Source: Oscillospiraceae bacterium (GTDB taxonomy: Bacteria; Bacillota; Clostridia; Oscillospirales; Oscillospiraceae). From it: a stretch of 64,000 nt of DNA. The DNA is taken from positions 45,748 to 109,747 of the forward strand of contig JAFTGD010000006.1 in NCBI GenBank assembly GCA_017458065.1, given 5' to 3'. Both the position numbers and the translations under genes were made by a program. A model generated the notes under the pieces. The model saw nothing but the letters and a program-made list of their open reading frames with translations, did no database searches and was not told the DNA's origin. This document shows, one piece after another, positions 7,878 to 16,943 of the stretch; positions within the stretch are counted from its first letter, which is position 1; every line of letters begins with the position of its first letter.

Positions 7878-9608
7878 ATGCATACGTACATGGATGAGTA
7901 TAAGCGCTGGCTGGACAGCCCCGCGCTCAGTGAAGCGGAGTGGGCCGAGCTCAACGCCATTGCCGACGACGAGAAGGAAATCCGGGAGCGCTTTTACGCC
8001 CCGCTGGAGTTCGGTACCGCCGGACTGCGCGGCACCATGAAGACCGGTCTGCACAACATGAACATCCATATTATCCGCCACGCAACCCAGGCATTCGCGG
8101 ATGTGATCTGTGCAGAGGGCGAGGCCGCAAAGAAGAAGGGCATCGTCATTGCCCACGACTGCCGCCTCAACGGCAGGCAGTACGCCGAGGAGGCTGCCGC
8201 AGTCATGGCCGCCAACGGCATCTATGTACGCATTTTTGACGCGCTGCGCCCCACGCCGGAACTGAGCTTTGCCGTGCGCTACTACGGCGCCACCGCCGGC
8301 CTGAACGTGACGGCCAGCCACAACCCCAAAGAGTACAACGGCTATAAAGTCTACTGGTCCGACGGCGCCCAGCTGCCCCCGCAGCATGCCGACGCCATCG
8401 CAAAGCGCATGGCCGAGACCGACCTCTTCACCTGCTTCAAGACCTGCGATTACGCAGAGGCCGTCAAGAACGGCCAGATCGCCGTGATCGGCGACGAGAC
8501 CGACGAAGCTTTCCTGGCGGAAGTTATGAAACAGGCCATCAACCCCGAGGCTGTCGAGGCGGTGGCGGACGAATTCCGCATTGTCTACACCCCGTTCCAC
8601 GGCTGCGGTCACAAGCTGGTCCCCGAAGCGCTCAAGCGCCTCGGCATGAAGCACATTTATCCGGTGCCCGAGCAGATGGTCATCGACGGCAGCTTCCCGA
8701 CGGTGGTGAGCCCGAACCCGGAGAACCCCGAGGGCTTCTATCTGGCGGTTGACCTGGCGAAGAAGGTCGACAGCGACCTCATCATCGGCACCGACCCGGA
8801 TTCCGACCGCGTCGGCACCATGGTCCGCAACGAGAACGGCGAGTACGTCACCATCACCGGCAACCAGATGGGTGTGCTGCTGCTGGACTACATCATCCAG
8901 GCCCGCAAGACCACCGGCTCCATGCCGCCCTCCCCGGGCACCCTCTGCAGCCTGGTCTCCACCACGATGGCCCGCACCGTCGCGGAGGCAAACGGCGTTC
9001 ATTTTGAAGACACCTTCACCGGCTTCAAGTTTATGGCCGAGAGAGTCGCCGCATGGGAAGCGGAGAAGAGCTACAACTACATCTTTGCCTTTGAAGAGAG
9101 CTACGGCTATATGGTCGGCGACTACGTCCGCGACAAGGACGCCGTCACCATCTCGATGCTGATCGCCGAGATGGCGGCCTGGTACCATGCCAAGGGTATG
9201 ACCCTGCTGGATGCGCTGCATGCGCTGTACGAAAAGTACGGCTGGTACATGGAGAAGACCCTGAACCTCGTGATGCCCGGCGTGGACGGCCTGGAGAAGA
9301 TGCGCGCTCTGATGAAGACGCTGCGCGGCAACCCGCCCACCAGCATCGGCGGCACCGAGGTGATCCGCCTGCGCGACTACCAGGACGGCAGCATCAACGT
9401 CATGGGCCTCGGCAAAGTCGATAAGACCCCGTACTATGGCTCGAATGTCCTGTATTTTGAGCTCGCCGACGGCAGCATCTTCATCGTCCGTCCGTCCGGC
9501 ACCGAGCCGAAGATCAAGGTCTACCTGATGGTGCGCGGCGGCAGCGCCGATGAATGCAGCGCGAAGCTGGACAAGCTTGTCGCATACGCCCAGGAACTTG
9601 GAAAATGA
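7878..9608 (+). CDS. Alpha-D-phosphohexomutase (phosphoglucomutase/phosphomannomutase)
   Basis: This enzyme interconverts hexose 1- and 6-phosphates and could supply glucose 1-phosphate to the dTDP-rhamnose pathway encoded later in the window. The 576-residue protein has the four-domain layout: LEFGTAGLRG near 43-52, the phosphoserine loop TASHNP with Ser147, the metal loop DPDSDR at 306-311, the sugar loop FEESYGY, and the phosphate-binding RPSGTEPKIKVYL near the end. The length matches the PgcA/YbbT subgroup of Firmicutes. The start at 7878 is chosen because GAAGGAAAT lies just upstream. The gene ends with ATGA, overlapping the next start. Confidence 0.93.
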   Translation: MHTYMDEYKRWLDSPALSEAEWAELNAIADDEKEIRERFYAPLEFGTAGLRGTMKTGLHNMNIHIIRHATQAFADVICAEGEAAKKKGIVIAHDCRLNGRQYAEEAAAVMAANGIYVRIFDALRPTPELSFAVRYYGATAGLNVTASHNPKEYNGYKVYWSDGAQLPPQHADAIAKRMAETDLFTCFKTCDYAEAVKNGQIAVIGDETDEAFLAEVMKQAINPEAVEAVADEFRIVYTPFHGCGHKLVPEALKRLGMKHIYPVPEQMVIDGSFPTVVSPNPENPEGFYLAVDLAKKVDSDLIIGTDPDSDRVGTMVRNENGEYVTITGNQMGVLLLDYIIQARKTTGSMPPSPGTLCSLVSTTMARTVAEANGVHFEDTFTGFKFMAERVAAWEAEKSYNYIFAFEESYGYMVGDYVRDKDAVTISMLIAEMAAWYHAKGMTLLDALHALYEKYGWYMEKTLNLVMPGVDGLEKMRALMKTLRGNPPTSIGGTEVIRLRDYQDGSINVMGLGKVDKTPYYGSNVLYFELADGSIFIVRPSGTEPKIKVYLMVRGGSADECSAKLDKLVAYAQELGK

Positions 9609-10144
9609 AACTGCTTACACTGTTTCTCAGCTTTGCCAAGGTCGGAGTGATGACCTTCGGCGGCGGTTACGCGATGATTCCGATCCTGGAGCGCGAGATC
9701 GTTGATAAGCACGGATGGGCGAGCAGTGAAGAATTGATGGACTATTACGCCGTGGGTCAATGTACCCCCGGCGTAATTGCCGTCAATACAGCCACGTTCA
9801 TCGGATACAAGGTCGGCGGGGGTGTCGGCGGTGTCGTCGCGACCATGGGCGTCATTTTCCCGTCGCTGATCATCATCATGCTGATCGCCGGGATCCTGAC
9901 CAACTTTGCCGAAATCCCCGCGGTGAAGAGCGCCTTCTCCGCGATCCGCGTCTGCGTCTGCGTGCTGATCTTCAACTCGGTCCTGAAGCTCTGGAAGGGC
10001 GCCATCAAGGACAAGGCGGCGGTCGTGCTGTTTGCAATCGTATTTGGCATCTCGCTGTTTTTTGACGTGTCGCCGATCGTGTTTGTGGTCTTCTGCGCGG
10101 CAGCGGGCATCATCCTCACCAGAACGGGGGTGCGGGGGAAATGA
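9605..10144 (+). CDS. Chromate transporter half, first subunit
   Basis: This 179-residue membrane protein is one CHR domain: FAKVGVMTFGGGYAMIPILE near 10-30, then YYAVGQCTPGVIAVNTATFIGY near 50, followed by hydrophobic spans. In the short-chain CHR family two homologous halves, made as separate proteins, pair to form a transporter. Export of chromate has been shown for some members. The natural substrate in gut Clostridia is unknown. The ATG overlaps the stop of the mutase gene (ATGA), and the second half starts inside its own stop, so all three are coupled. Confidence 0.88.
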   Translation: MKLLTLFLSFAKVGVMTFGGGYAMIPILEREIVDKHGWASSEELMDYYAVGQCTPGVIAVNTATFIGYKVGGGVGGVVATMGVIFPSLIIIMLIAGILTNFAEIPAVKSAFSAIRVCVCVLIFNSVLKLWKGAIKDKAAVVLFAIVFGISLFFDVSPIVFVVFCAAAGIILTRTGVRGK

Positions 10145-10725
10145 TTTTTCTTCGGCTGTTTTGGGAGTTTTTCAAGACCGGACTCTTCGCGGTCGGCGGC
10201 GGGCTCGCGACGCTTCCGTTCCTCTATGACATCAGTACGAGGACGGGCTGGTATACACAGGCGCAGCTGGCCGACATGATCGCGGTCTCCGAATCCACAC
10301 CAGGCGCCATCGGCGTCAATATGGCGACCTATGTCGGGTTTACGACGGCAGGGATCCCCGGCGCGGTTGTGGCAACGCTGGGGTTGGTCTGCCCGTCGAT
10401 CATCATCATTATCCTGATTGCCCGGGTGCTGAAGCAGTTCCGGAACAACAAGACGGTGGACGCGGCCTTCTACGGACTGCGTGCCTGCTCGATCGCGTTG
10501 ATCGCGTCTGCGGGCCTGCTGGTGGCCAGGATCACCTTCCTGAATCCCGGCGCCCTGCAGCTGGAAGGCGCGGCGGCCGTGCTGAAGGGCCTTCTCAACT
10601 GGAAGGCGGTGGCGCTGGCGGCCGTGCTGTTGGCGGCGACGCGGGGCATCAAGCCGCTGAAGAAGCTGCATCCCATCGTGTTTATCGCCGCGTCTGCGGT
10701 GATCGGTATTTTGTTTTCCTTCTGA
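10141..10725 (+). CDS. Chromate transporter half, second subunit
   Basis: The second CHR-domain protein, 194 residues, shows the same layout: WEFFKTGLFAVGGGLATLPF near 10, then ADMIAVSESTPGAIGVNMATYVGF near 50, several membrane spans and a C-terminal IVFIAASAVIGILFSF. It overlaps the first half by 4 bases. The sequences are related but clearly not recent copies, as expected for a heterodimeric pair with opposite membrane topology. Confidence 0.88.
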   Translation: MIFLRLFWEFFKTGLFAVGGGLATLPFLYDISTRTGWYTQAQLADMIAVSESTPGAIGVNMATYVGFTTAGIPGAVVATLGLVCPSIIIIILIARVLKQFRNNKTVDAAFYGLRACSIALIASAGLLVARITFLNPGALQLEGAAAVLKGLLNWKAVALAAVLLAATRGIKPLKKLHPIVFIAASAVIGILFSF

Positions 10726-10742
10726 GGAGTTGATCAAACCCC

Positions 10743-11846
10743 ATGATAGACAGAAGCATCGAAGTGGAGAGAATGGAGCACGTCATCAGCGTGTTCGGCT
10801 CCTTCGACCAGAACCTCCGCCTTATTGAGACGGAGCTCAATGTAAAGATCCTGGACCGGGATAACCTGATCCACATCACCGGCGAGGAAGAGAACGTCAT
10901 GCTCGCCGAGAAGGCCATCAACGGTCTGTTGGCCCTGGCGGCCCGCGGCGAGAACATCGATGCGCAGAACGTGCGCTATATTCTCGGTCTTGTCCGCAGC
11001 GGCAAGGAGAGCGAGATCCAGAAGCTGGCCGGGGACGTGGTCTGCATTACGGCCAAGGGCAAGCCCATCAAGCCTAAGACCCTTGGACAGAAAGAATACT
11101 GCGACGCCATCGCCAAGAACACCGTCACCCTGGGCATCGGCCCCGCGGGCACCGGCAAGACCTATCTCGCCGTGGCGGCCGCGGTGGCCGCCTTCCGCGC
11201 CGAGAAGGTCAACCGCATCATCCTGACCAGACCTGCCGTGGAGGCGGGGGAGCGGCTGGGCTTCCTGCCGGGCGACCTGCAGAGCAAGGTGGACCCCTAC
11301 CTGCGGCCCCTGTACGACGCCCTTTTTGACATGCTGGGCGCCGATACCTACCAGAAGTATCTGGAGCGGGGGAACATCGAGGTCGCGCCGTTGGCCTATA
11401 TGCGCGGCCGCACGCTGGACGACAGCTTCATCATCCTCGACGAGGCGCAGAACACCTCCCGCGAACAGATGAAGATGTTCCTGACCCGCATCGGCTTCGG
11501 TTCCAAGGTCGTCATCACCGGCGACATCACCCAGATCGACCTGCCGGAGGACAAGGTAAGCGGCCTGAAGGTCGCGATGCGCGTTCTGGAGGGCATCGAC
11601 GACATTGCCATCTGCACCCTGACCGGGGCCGACGTGGTCCGTCACCGGCTGGTGCAGAAGATCATCGAGGCCTACGAGGACTACGAGAAGCAGAACCCGG
11701 TGGAAGAGCCCCGGCGGGACGGGCGGTCCGGCGGAAGGAACGCGGGACAAAAGCGCGGCAGCACGGGAACCGCCTCGACCGGCGCGGAGAGAAGCGCCGC
11801 CCCGAGAGGCAGAGTGCCCGCCGGAAGGAGAAAAGGCCATGCATGA
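10743..11846 (+). CDS. phoH: PhoH-family ATPase with N-terminal KH-like region
   Basis: The protein is 367 residues. A region of about 80 residues resembling the KH-like start of PhoH/PhoL proteins (ELNVKILDRDNLIHITGEEE) comes first. A P-loop ATPase domain follows, with GPAGTGKT at 133-140, TRPAVEAGERLGFLPGD at 162-178, LDEAQNTS at 232-239 and TGDITQIDLP. PhoH-like proteins are linked to RNA handling and ribosome quality. The last 45 residues are a low-complexity, Arg/Gly-rich tail, which may bind nucleic acid. The gene overlaps ybeY by 8 bases, the conserved pairing in bacteria. Confidence 0.92.
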   Translation: MIDRSIEVERMEHVISVFGSFDQNLRLIETELNVKILDRDNLIHITGEEENVMLAEKAINGLLALAARGENIDAQNVRYILGLVRSGKESEIQKLAGDVVCITAKGKPIKPKTLGQKEYCDAIAKNTVTLGIGPAGTGKTYLAVAAAVAAFRAEKVNRIILTRPAVEAGERLGFLPGDLQSKVDPYLRPLYDALFDMLGADTYQKYLERGNIEVAPLAYMRGRTLDDSFIILDEAQNTSREQMKMFLTRIGFGSKVVITGDITQIDLPEDKVSGLKVAMRVLEGIDDIAICTLTGADVVRHRLVQKIIEAYEDYEKQNPVEEPRRDGRSGGRNAGQKRGSTGTASTGAERSAAPRGRVPAGRRKGHA

Positions 11847-12315
11847 GATCGCAGTCAGCAGAGAAGTGGCAAATCTCGGCCACCGCAACGCGGCGGCGCT
11901 GATCCGGAAGGCTGTGAACCGGGCGCTGGACGCGGAGAACGTGCAGGTGCCCTGCCTGATCAGCGTGATGCTGACAGACGCCGAGGGCATCCGGCAGGTG
12001 AACAGGGAGTTCCGCGGCATCGACCGGGAGACGGACGTGCTGTCCTTCCCGCTGAACGAGCTCACGCCCGGCAGCTTTGATCCCGAGGCATGCGAGCGCG
12101 ACTGGGACACCGGCGCCGTGATGCTGGGGGACATGATGATCTCGCTTCCCGCCTGTGAGAGGCAGGGGGAGGAGTTCGGCCACGGCTTTGAGCGCGAGAT
12201 CCAGTATCTCGCCGTGCACTCGGTACTGCATCTGCTGGGTTATGACCACGTGGACGAGGGAGAGCAGAAGCGCCTCATGCGGGCCCGGGAAAAGGCCATC
12301 ATGGGCGACGACTGA
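11839..12315 (+). CDS. ybeY: Endoribonuclease YbeY, rRNA maturation factor
   Basis: YbeY is a metal-dependent RNase needed for 16S rRNA 3'-end maturation and ribosome quality control. The 158-residue protein carries the family signature HSVLHLLGYDH, with the three metal-binding histidines at 127, 131 and 137, and the upstream FRGIDRETDVLSFP motif at 58-71. A strong AAGGAGAAAAGG site precedes the ATG inside the phoH end. Clustering with phoH and era is conserved and supports the call. Confidence 0.95.
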   Translation: MHEIAVSREVANLGHRNAAALIRKAVNRALDAENVQVPCLISVMLTDAEGIRQVNREFRGIDRETDVLSFPLNELTPGSFDPEACERDWDTGAVMLGDMMISLPACERQGEEFGHGFEREIQYLAVHSVLHLLGYDHVDEGEQKRLMRAREKAIMGDD

Positions 12316-12367
12316 ACAGGGAGATAAAAAAGAGCGATCAGCTGATCGGATGAATAAGGAGCAAAGA

Positions 12368-13264
12368 GTGAACAACGAGATGACAAGAAGCGCCATGATC
12401 ACCATCTGCGGACGGCCGAACGTGGGCAAATCCACCCTCACCAACGCCCTTGTGGGTGAGAAGATCGCCATCGTTTCCAGCAAGCCGCAGACGACCCGCA
12501 ACCGCATCACGGCCATTGTGAGCCGCGGTGAGACCCAGTTTGTCCTGATGGACACACCGGGCTTCCACAAGCCCCGCACGCGACTGGGCGATTACATGGT
12601 GAACGTCGTACGGGAAAGCGTGGCGGACGTGGACGGCGTGCTGCTGGTGGTGGAGCCGATCCCCGCCATCGGACCTCAGGAGGAGGCCCTGATTGCCCGG
12701 ATTGAGGAGCAGAAGCTGCCGGCTGTTCTGGTGATCAACAAGATCGACACGGTCGAGAAGGAGAAGCTGCTGGAGGTCATGGCGGTCTATGCGGCACGGC
12801 ATAACTTCGACGCGATCCTGCCGATCTCGGCGAAAACGGGCGAAGGCCTGGACGAGCTGATGACCGAGCTGGAGCGCTATGCCGAGGAGGGTCCGCATCT
12901 CTTCCCGGAGGACATGATCACCGATCAGCCTGAGCGCCAGATCTGCGCCGAGCTCATCCGCGAGAAGCTGCTTCTCTGCCTGGAGAAGGAGATCCCCCAC
13001 GGAACAGCGGTGGAGATCACGGGCTTCTCTGAGCGCGAGAACGGCATCGTGGATATCGAGGCCACGATCTACTGTGAGAAGGAAAGCCACAAGGGCATCA
13101 TCATCGGCAAGAAGGGCGCCATGCTCAAGAAGATCGGGGCGCTGGCCCGCGAGGACATGGAGGACTTCCTTGGGACAAAGGTCAACCTCCAGACCTGGGT
13201 CAAGGTGAAGGACAGCTGGCGGGACTCCCTTGCGCAGCTCCGCAACTTCGGCTACACGGAGTAA
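12368..13264 (+). CDS. era: GTPase Era
   Basis: Era is a membrane-associated GTPase that binds the 3' end of 16S rRNA during 30S assembly. The protein shows G1 GRPNVGKS, the switch SSKPQTTRNRI, G3 DTPGFHKP, G4 NKID and G5 SAKTGEG. A C-terminal KH domain follows, with IIIGKKGAMLKKIG. The GTG at 12368 is preferred because AAGGAG lies 6 bases upstream. An in-frame ATG at 12350 would add six residues but lacks a ribosome site. From the GTG the protein is 298 residues, the usual length. It lies between ybeY and recO, the standard order. Confidence 0.93.
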   Translation: MNNEMTRSAMITICGRPNVGKSTLTNALVGEKIAIVSSKPQTTRNRITAIVSRGETQFVLMDTPGFHKPRTRLGDYMVNVVRESVADVDGVLLVVEPIPAIGPQEEALIARIEEQKLPAVLVINKIDTVEKEKLLEVMAVYAARHNFDAILPISAKTGEGLDELMTELERYAEEGPHLFPEDMITDQPERQICAELIREKLLLCLEKEIPHGTAVEITGFSERENGIVDIEATIYCEKESHKGIIIGKKGAMLKKIGALAREDMEDFLGTKVNLQTWVKVKDSWRDSLAQLRNFGYTE

Positions 13265-13267
13265 GGC

Positions 13268-14008
13268 ATGTTCCGCACGGAGAACGCGCTCATCCTGCGG
13301 GAGGTGCGCTTCAAAGAGTCGGACCGGATCCTCACCGCGCTGACGGCCGACGCCGGCAAGATGACCCTGGCGGCCCACGGCGCCCTCAGCAAGCACAGCC
13401 GCATCGCGGCCGCCACCCAGCAGCTGACCTATGCCGAGCTCACGCTTTTCGAGAAGAACGGACGCTATACGGTCCGGGAGGGCGTCACAAAAGAGGGCTT
13501 CCCCGGCCTGCGTCAGGACCTCGGGAAGCTGGCTCTGGGCAGCTATTTTGCCGAGTGTCTGGAGCAGTACGCGGGGGAGGACCAGCCGGAGCCGGAGCTC
13601 ATGCAGCTCGGGCTCAACAGCCTCTATGCCCTGAGCGAGGGGCTCGGCAGCTGTGAGAAGATCAAGGCCGCATTCGAGCTGCGGCTTATGACGCTGGAGG
13701 GCTACGCCCCCGCGGAGGAGAGCTGCCCGGTCTGCGGACGCGGGGACATCAGGGAACCGGTCTTTCTCCCGGAGGAGGGCCAGACCGTGTGCCGCGCCTG
13801 CCGGAAGGCGGGGCGCTCGCTGCCCCTGACGGAGAACGCCCTTGCCGCCATGCGGCATATTCTGCACGCGCCGGCAAAGAAGCTGCTGGCTTTCCGCCTA
13901 ACGGAGGAGGAGCAGAGTCTGCTCTCGGCGGTGGCGGAGAGCTGGCTGCTGCACTGCTCGGACAGGAACTTCCCGACGCTGGCGTATTACAGGAACCTGA
14001 AGCTCTGA
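13268..14008 (+). CDS. recO: DNA repair protein RecO
   Basis: RecO works with RecR, or with RecF and RecR, to load RecA on single-stranded DNA. The 246-residue protein has an N-terminal OB-fold (ALILREVRFKESDRILTALT, then GKMTLAAHGALSKHSR), a helical middle, and a zinc site formed by CPVCG at about 157-161 and CRACR at about 177-181. The ATG lies 3 bases after the era stop, and the era-recO pair is conserved in Firmicutes. Confidence 0.92.
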   Translation: MFRTENALILREVRFKESDRILTALTADAGKMTLAAHGALSKHSRIAAATQQLTYAELTLFEKNGRYTVREGVTKEGFPGLRQDLGKLALGSYFAECLEQYAGEDQPEPELMQLGLNSLYALSEGLGSCEKIKAAFELRLMTLEGYAPAEESCPVCGRGDIREPVFLPEEGQTVCRACRKAGRSLPLTENALAAMRHILHAPAKKLLAFRLTEEEQSLLSAVAESWLLHCSDRNFPTLAYYRNLKL

Positions 14009-14086
14009 CGGGGCTGCCCCCGAACGGGAGCGGAACGCTCCGGACAGAGCAGGACGATACAAGACCTGCGAAGACAGGAGAACAAC

Positions 14087-16456
14087 ATGCTGGAGAAATC
14101 TTATCAGATACTGGAGCTGCCCGCCGTGCTGGAGATGCTGGCGGCGCAGGCGGAGTCGGAACTGGGGAAGGCGGCGGCGCTGTCGCTGCAGCCCTCCGCA
14201 AACGCGGAAGAGGTACGCCGGCGCCTGCTGGAGACCACGGATGCCGCGCGGCTGATGACGCTACGGGGCAGCCCGTCGTTTTCCGGGGCGAAGGACATCC
14301 GCCCCGCGCTGGAGCGCGCCCGGCTGGGCGGCGCGCTGAACACGAGGGAGCTGCTGGACATTGCCGGGCTTGCCCGCTGCGCCAGACTCTGCAAGGCCTA
14401 CCTCGCCGACGAGAAAAACGAGAAGACCAGCATTGACAGCCTTTTCCACGCCCTGCGGGCCAACAAGTACCTGGAGGAGCGGATTTACACCGCCATCCCG
14501 GGCGAGGACGAGATCGCCGACAGCGCGTCCTCGGACCTGGCGGATATCCGCCGCAAGATGCGCGCCGCGGCGGCCCGGGCGCGAGAGGCCCTGAACAAGA
14601 TCCTCTCTTCCCCGTCCTATGCCAAGGCGCTGCAGGAGCCGATCATCACCATGCGCTCGGACCGCTATGTCCTGCCGGTAAGGGCGGACCACAAAAGCGC
14701 GGTGCCCGGCCTGGTGCACGATATCTCCTCCTCGGGGATGACGCTGTTTATCGAGCCGATGGCCGCCGTCAAGGCCAACAACGAGCTGCGCGAGCTTGCC
14801 GCGAAGGAGAAGCTGGAGATCGAGCGCATCCTGGCGGAGCTCTCGGCCGAGTGCGCGGACCACGCGGACGACTTTGCCGAGGACTGCGTGCTGCTGGTGC
14901 GGATGGATCTGATCTTTGCCAAAGCGCGGCTGGCCTACAAGATGGAGGCCGCCCCCGCTGAGACCTCCGAGCGCGGCATCACGCTGCACCGGGCGCGGCA
15001 CCCGCTACTGGACCCGGCGAAGGCGGTGCCCATTGACCTGACCCTCGGGGAGGAGTTTGACACGCTGGTGATCACCGGGCCCAACACCGGCGGCAAGACC
15101 GTAGCGCTGAAGACCATCGGCCTGCTCGCGGCAATGAATCAGTGCGGCCTGCACATCCCCGCCGCCGACGGCAGCGCCCTGCCGGTGTTCTTCCATATCC
15201 TGGCGGACATCGGCGACGAACAGAGCATCGAGCAGAACCTCTCCACCTTCTCGGCGCATATGAAGAACATCGTGGAGATCCTGGAGGTCTGTGAGGACCG
15301 GTCTCTGGTGCTGTTTGACGAGCTGGGTGCCGGCACCGACCCGACGGAGGGCGCGGCCCTCGCCATCGCCATCATCGAGCACGCCCGCAAGTGCGGCGCG
15401 GTCATTGCCGCCACCACGCACTATGCCGAGCTCAAGGTCTACGCCACCAATGAGCCGGGGGTCCAGAACGCCTCCTGCGAGTTCGACGTCGAGACGCTGC
15501 GTCCGACCTACCGCCTGCTGGTGGGCATCCCGGGCAAGTCCAACGCCTTTGCCATCTCCAAGCGGCTGGGCCTGGACGAGAACATCATCCGGGACGCGGG
15601 CACCCGCATCGGGACCGAGACACAGAGCTTTGAGGCGACGATCGAAAAGCTGGAACAGACGAGGCACGCTCTGGAGCGCGACCGCGAGACCGCCGCCGCG
15701 CACCTGAAGAAGGCCGCCGAGGAGGAGAAGAAGGCCTCGCAGCTGAGGGCGGAGCTTTCCGTCCGGCTGGAGAAGGCCGAGATCAAGGCGCGCCGGGACG
15801 CCCAGCGCATCCTGGACGAAGCCAGAGAGACCGCCGAGGGCGTGTATGCCGAGCTGGATGAGATGCGCCGTCACGCAAACGACGAGCAGCAGGCGGACGA
15901 GATCAACCGCGCCCGGACCGAGCTGCGCCGCCGCCTGAACGAGAAGGAAGCCTCCCTGAGGGAGCCGGAGAGCCTGGTGCCGCAGGAGGAGAAAAAGTCC
16001 TCCCGGGCGCTGCGCGTGGGGGACACGGTGCAAATCAGGAGCATGGGCGTCAAGGCAGAGGTGCTCTCCGTCTCCAGGGACGGCAGCGTGAACCTCAAAG
16101 CCGGGATCATGAACGTCACCGCGAAGGAGGACGAGCTGCTCCTCCTCGAGGGCGAGACAAACCGGAAACCGAAGCCTGTCCCGGCCGCCTCCGGCGGCAG
16201 CAGACTGATGCACGTCGCACCGGAGATCGACCTGCGCGGCATGGAGTCGCTGGAAGGGGTGCTGGCGGCCGAGCGCTATCTCGACAGCGCCGTGATGGCG
16301 AAGATGAAAACCGTCACCATCATTCACGGAAAGGGGACCGGAGCTCTGCGCGAGGCCGTCCAGCAGATGCTCAAGCGCAACAAACTGGTCAAAAGCTATC
16401 GCCTGGGCCGTTACGGAGAGGGCGAAGCAGGCGTCACCGTGGTCGAACTGAAATAA
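14087..16456 (+). CDS. mutS2: Endonuclease MutS2 (ribosome-collision factor)
   Basis: At 789 residues this is full-length MutS2: a MutS core without the mismatch-recognition domain, an ABC-type ATPase (Walker A GPNTGGKT at about 330, Walker B LVLFDELGAGTDP with the signature motif), a long charged coiled coil at about 510-630, a KOW-like linker (RVGDTVQIRSMG), and a C-terminal Smr nuclease domain with DLRG and HGKGTGALR. MutS2 has been linked to suppression of recombination and, in Bacillus, to rescue of collided ribosomes. It follows recO by 78 bases and ends the murA-to-mutS2 run. Confidence 0.95.
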   Translation: MLEKSYQILELPAVLEMLAAQAESELGKAAALSLQPSANAEEVRRRLLETTDAARLMTLRGSPSFSGAKDIRPALERARLGGALNTRELLDIAGLARCARLCKAYLADEKNEKTSIDSLFHALRANKYLEERIYTAIPGEDEIADSASSDLADIRRKMRAAAARAREALNKILSSPSYAKALQEPIITMRSDRYVLPVRADHKSAVPGLVHDISSSGMTLFIEPMAAVKANNELRELAAKEKLEIERILAELSAECADHADDFAEDCVLLVRMDLIFAKARLAYKMEAAPAETSERGITLHRARHPLLDPAKAVPIDLTLGEEFDTLVITGPNTGGKTVALKTIGLLAAMNQCGLHIPAADGSALPVFFHILADIGDEQSIEQNLSTFSAHMKNIVEILEVCEDRSLVLFDELGAGTDPTEGAALAIAIIEHARKCGAVIAATTHYAELKVYATNEPGVQNASCEFDVETLRPTYRLLVGIPGKSNAFAISKRLGLDENIIRDAGTRIGTETQSFEATIEKLEQTRHALERDRETAAAHLKKAAEEEKKASQLRAELSVRLEKAEIKARRDAQRILDEARETAEGVYAELDEMRRHANDEQQADEINRARTELRRRLNEKEASLREPESLVPQEEKKSSRALRVGDTVQIRSMGVKAEVLSVSRDGSVNLKAGIMNVTAKEDELLLLEGETNRKPKPVPAASGGSRLMHVAPEIDLRGMESLEGVLAAERYLDSAVMAKMKTVTIIHGKGTGALREAVQQMLKRNKLVKSYRLGRYGEGEAGVTVVELK

Positions 16457-16512
16457 ATTTCAGCCCGTCAGGGTGTCTAAAATAGGCAAAACAACGAAAG
16501 CACGAAAAGCAG

Positions 16513-16541
16513 TTGACGCGGGGCCCGAAATTTGATAAAGT
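16513..16541 (+). promoter_or_regulatory. Promoter of the HPr gene
   Basis: TTGACG (16513-16518) and TAAAGT (16536-16541) are spaced by 17 bases, 59 bases before the HPr start. Confidence 0.6.
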
Positions 16542-16599
16542 ATCACACAGCAAAGTCTCAGATTATGTTTATTCTTACTGCAAACAAGGAGTGGCAAGT

Positions 16600-16863
16600 A
16601 TGATCAGCAAAGAGGTAGTTATTGACAATCAGGTCGGCCTGCATGCCAGACCCGCGACTTTCTTTATTCAGAAGGCCAATGAGTTCAAGAGCAGTATCTG
16701 GGTGGAGAAGGAAGAGAGAAGAGTCAATGCGAAGAGCCTTCTCGGCGTGCTCTCCCTTGGCATTGTGAAGGGGACTGCTGTGAAGATCATTGCCGACGGT
16801 GTGGATGAGGAAGCCGCAATCGAGACGCTGTCCGCGTTGATTGACTCCGATTTTTCTGAGTGA
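16600..16863 (+). CDS. HPr-family phosphocarrier protein
   Basis: HPr passes phosphate from enzyme I to sugar-specific PTS enzymes and, when phosphorylated on Ser46, acts in catabolite repression. The 87-residue protein has the active-site His15 in VGLHARPAT and Ser46 in NAKSLLGVLSLG, so both functions are possible and it is not a Crh (which lacks His15). Helix residues around 47-53 differ slightly from the common KSIMGVMSL. The start is at ATG 16600, with AAGGAG 8 bases upstream. It is a single gene with its own promoter and terminator. No enzyme I gene is adjacent. Confidence 0.92.
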   Translation: MISKEVVIDNQVGLHARPATFFIQKANEFKSSIWVEKEERRVNAKSLLGVLSLGIVKGTAVKIIADGVDEEAAIETLSALIDSDFSE

Positions 16864-16890
16864 TTGCCGCCGTTTGGCAAAATAAAGTTC

Positions 16891-16932
16891 AGGACTGCCA
16901 TTGCGGGAGACGCAAGGGCAGTCCTGCTTTTT
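16891..16932 (+). terminator. Terminator of the HPr gene
   Basis: Nine-base arms (AGGACTGCC at 16891 and GGCAGTCCT ending at 16925) enclose an inner hairpin (TTGCG with CGCAA), and CTTTTT follows within 3 bases. Confidence 0.85.
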
Positions 16933-16943
16933 AGGACGGAACG

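Noticed and set aside
9605-10725. A single chromate transporter gene broken by a frameshift
   Set aside because: The two halves overlap as ATGA with separate starts, the usual form of the short-chain CHR pair in Firmicutes.
12338-13867. Long minus-strand open frame across era and recO (509 codons)
   Set aside because: It is antisense to two well-recognised genes, has biased low-complexity composition from GC-rich third positions and no ribosome site.
16600-16863. Crh rather than HPr
   Set aside because: Crh lacks the His15 phosphorylation site, which is present here.
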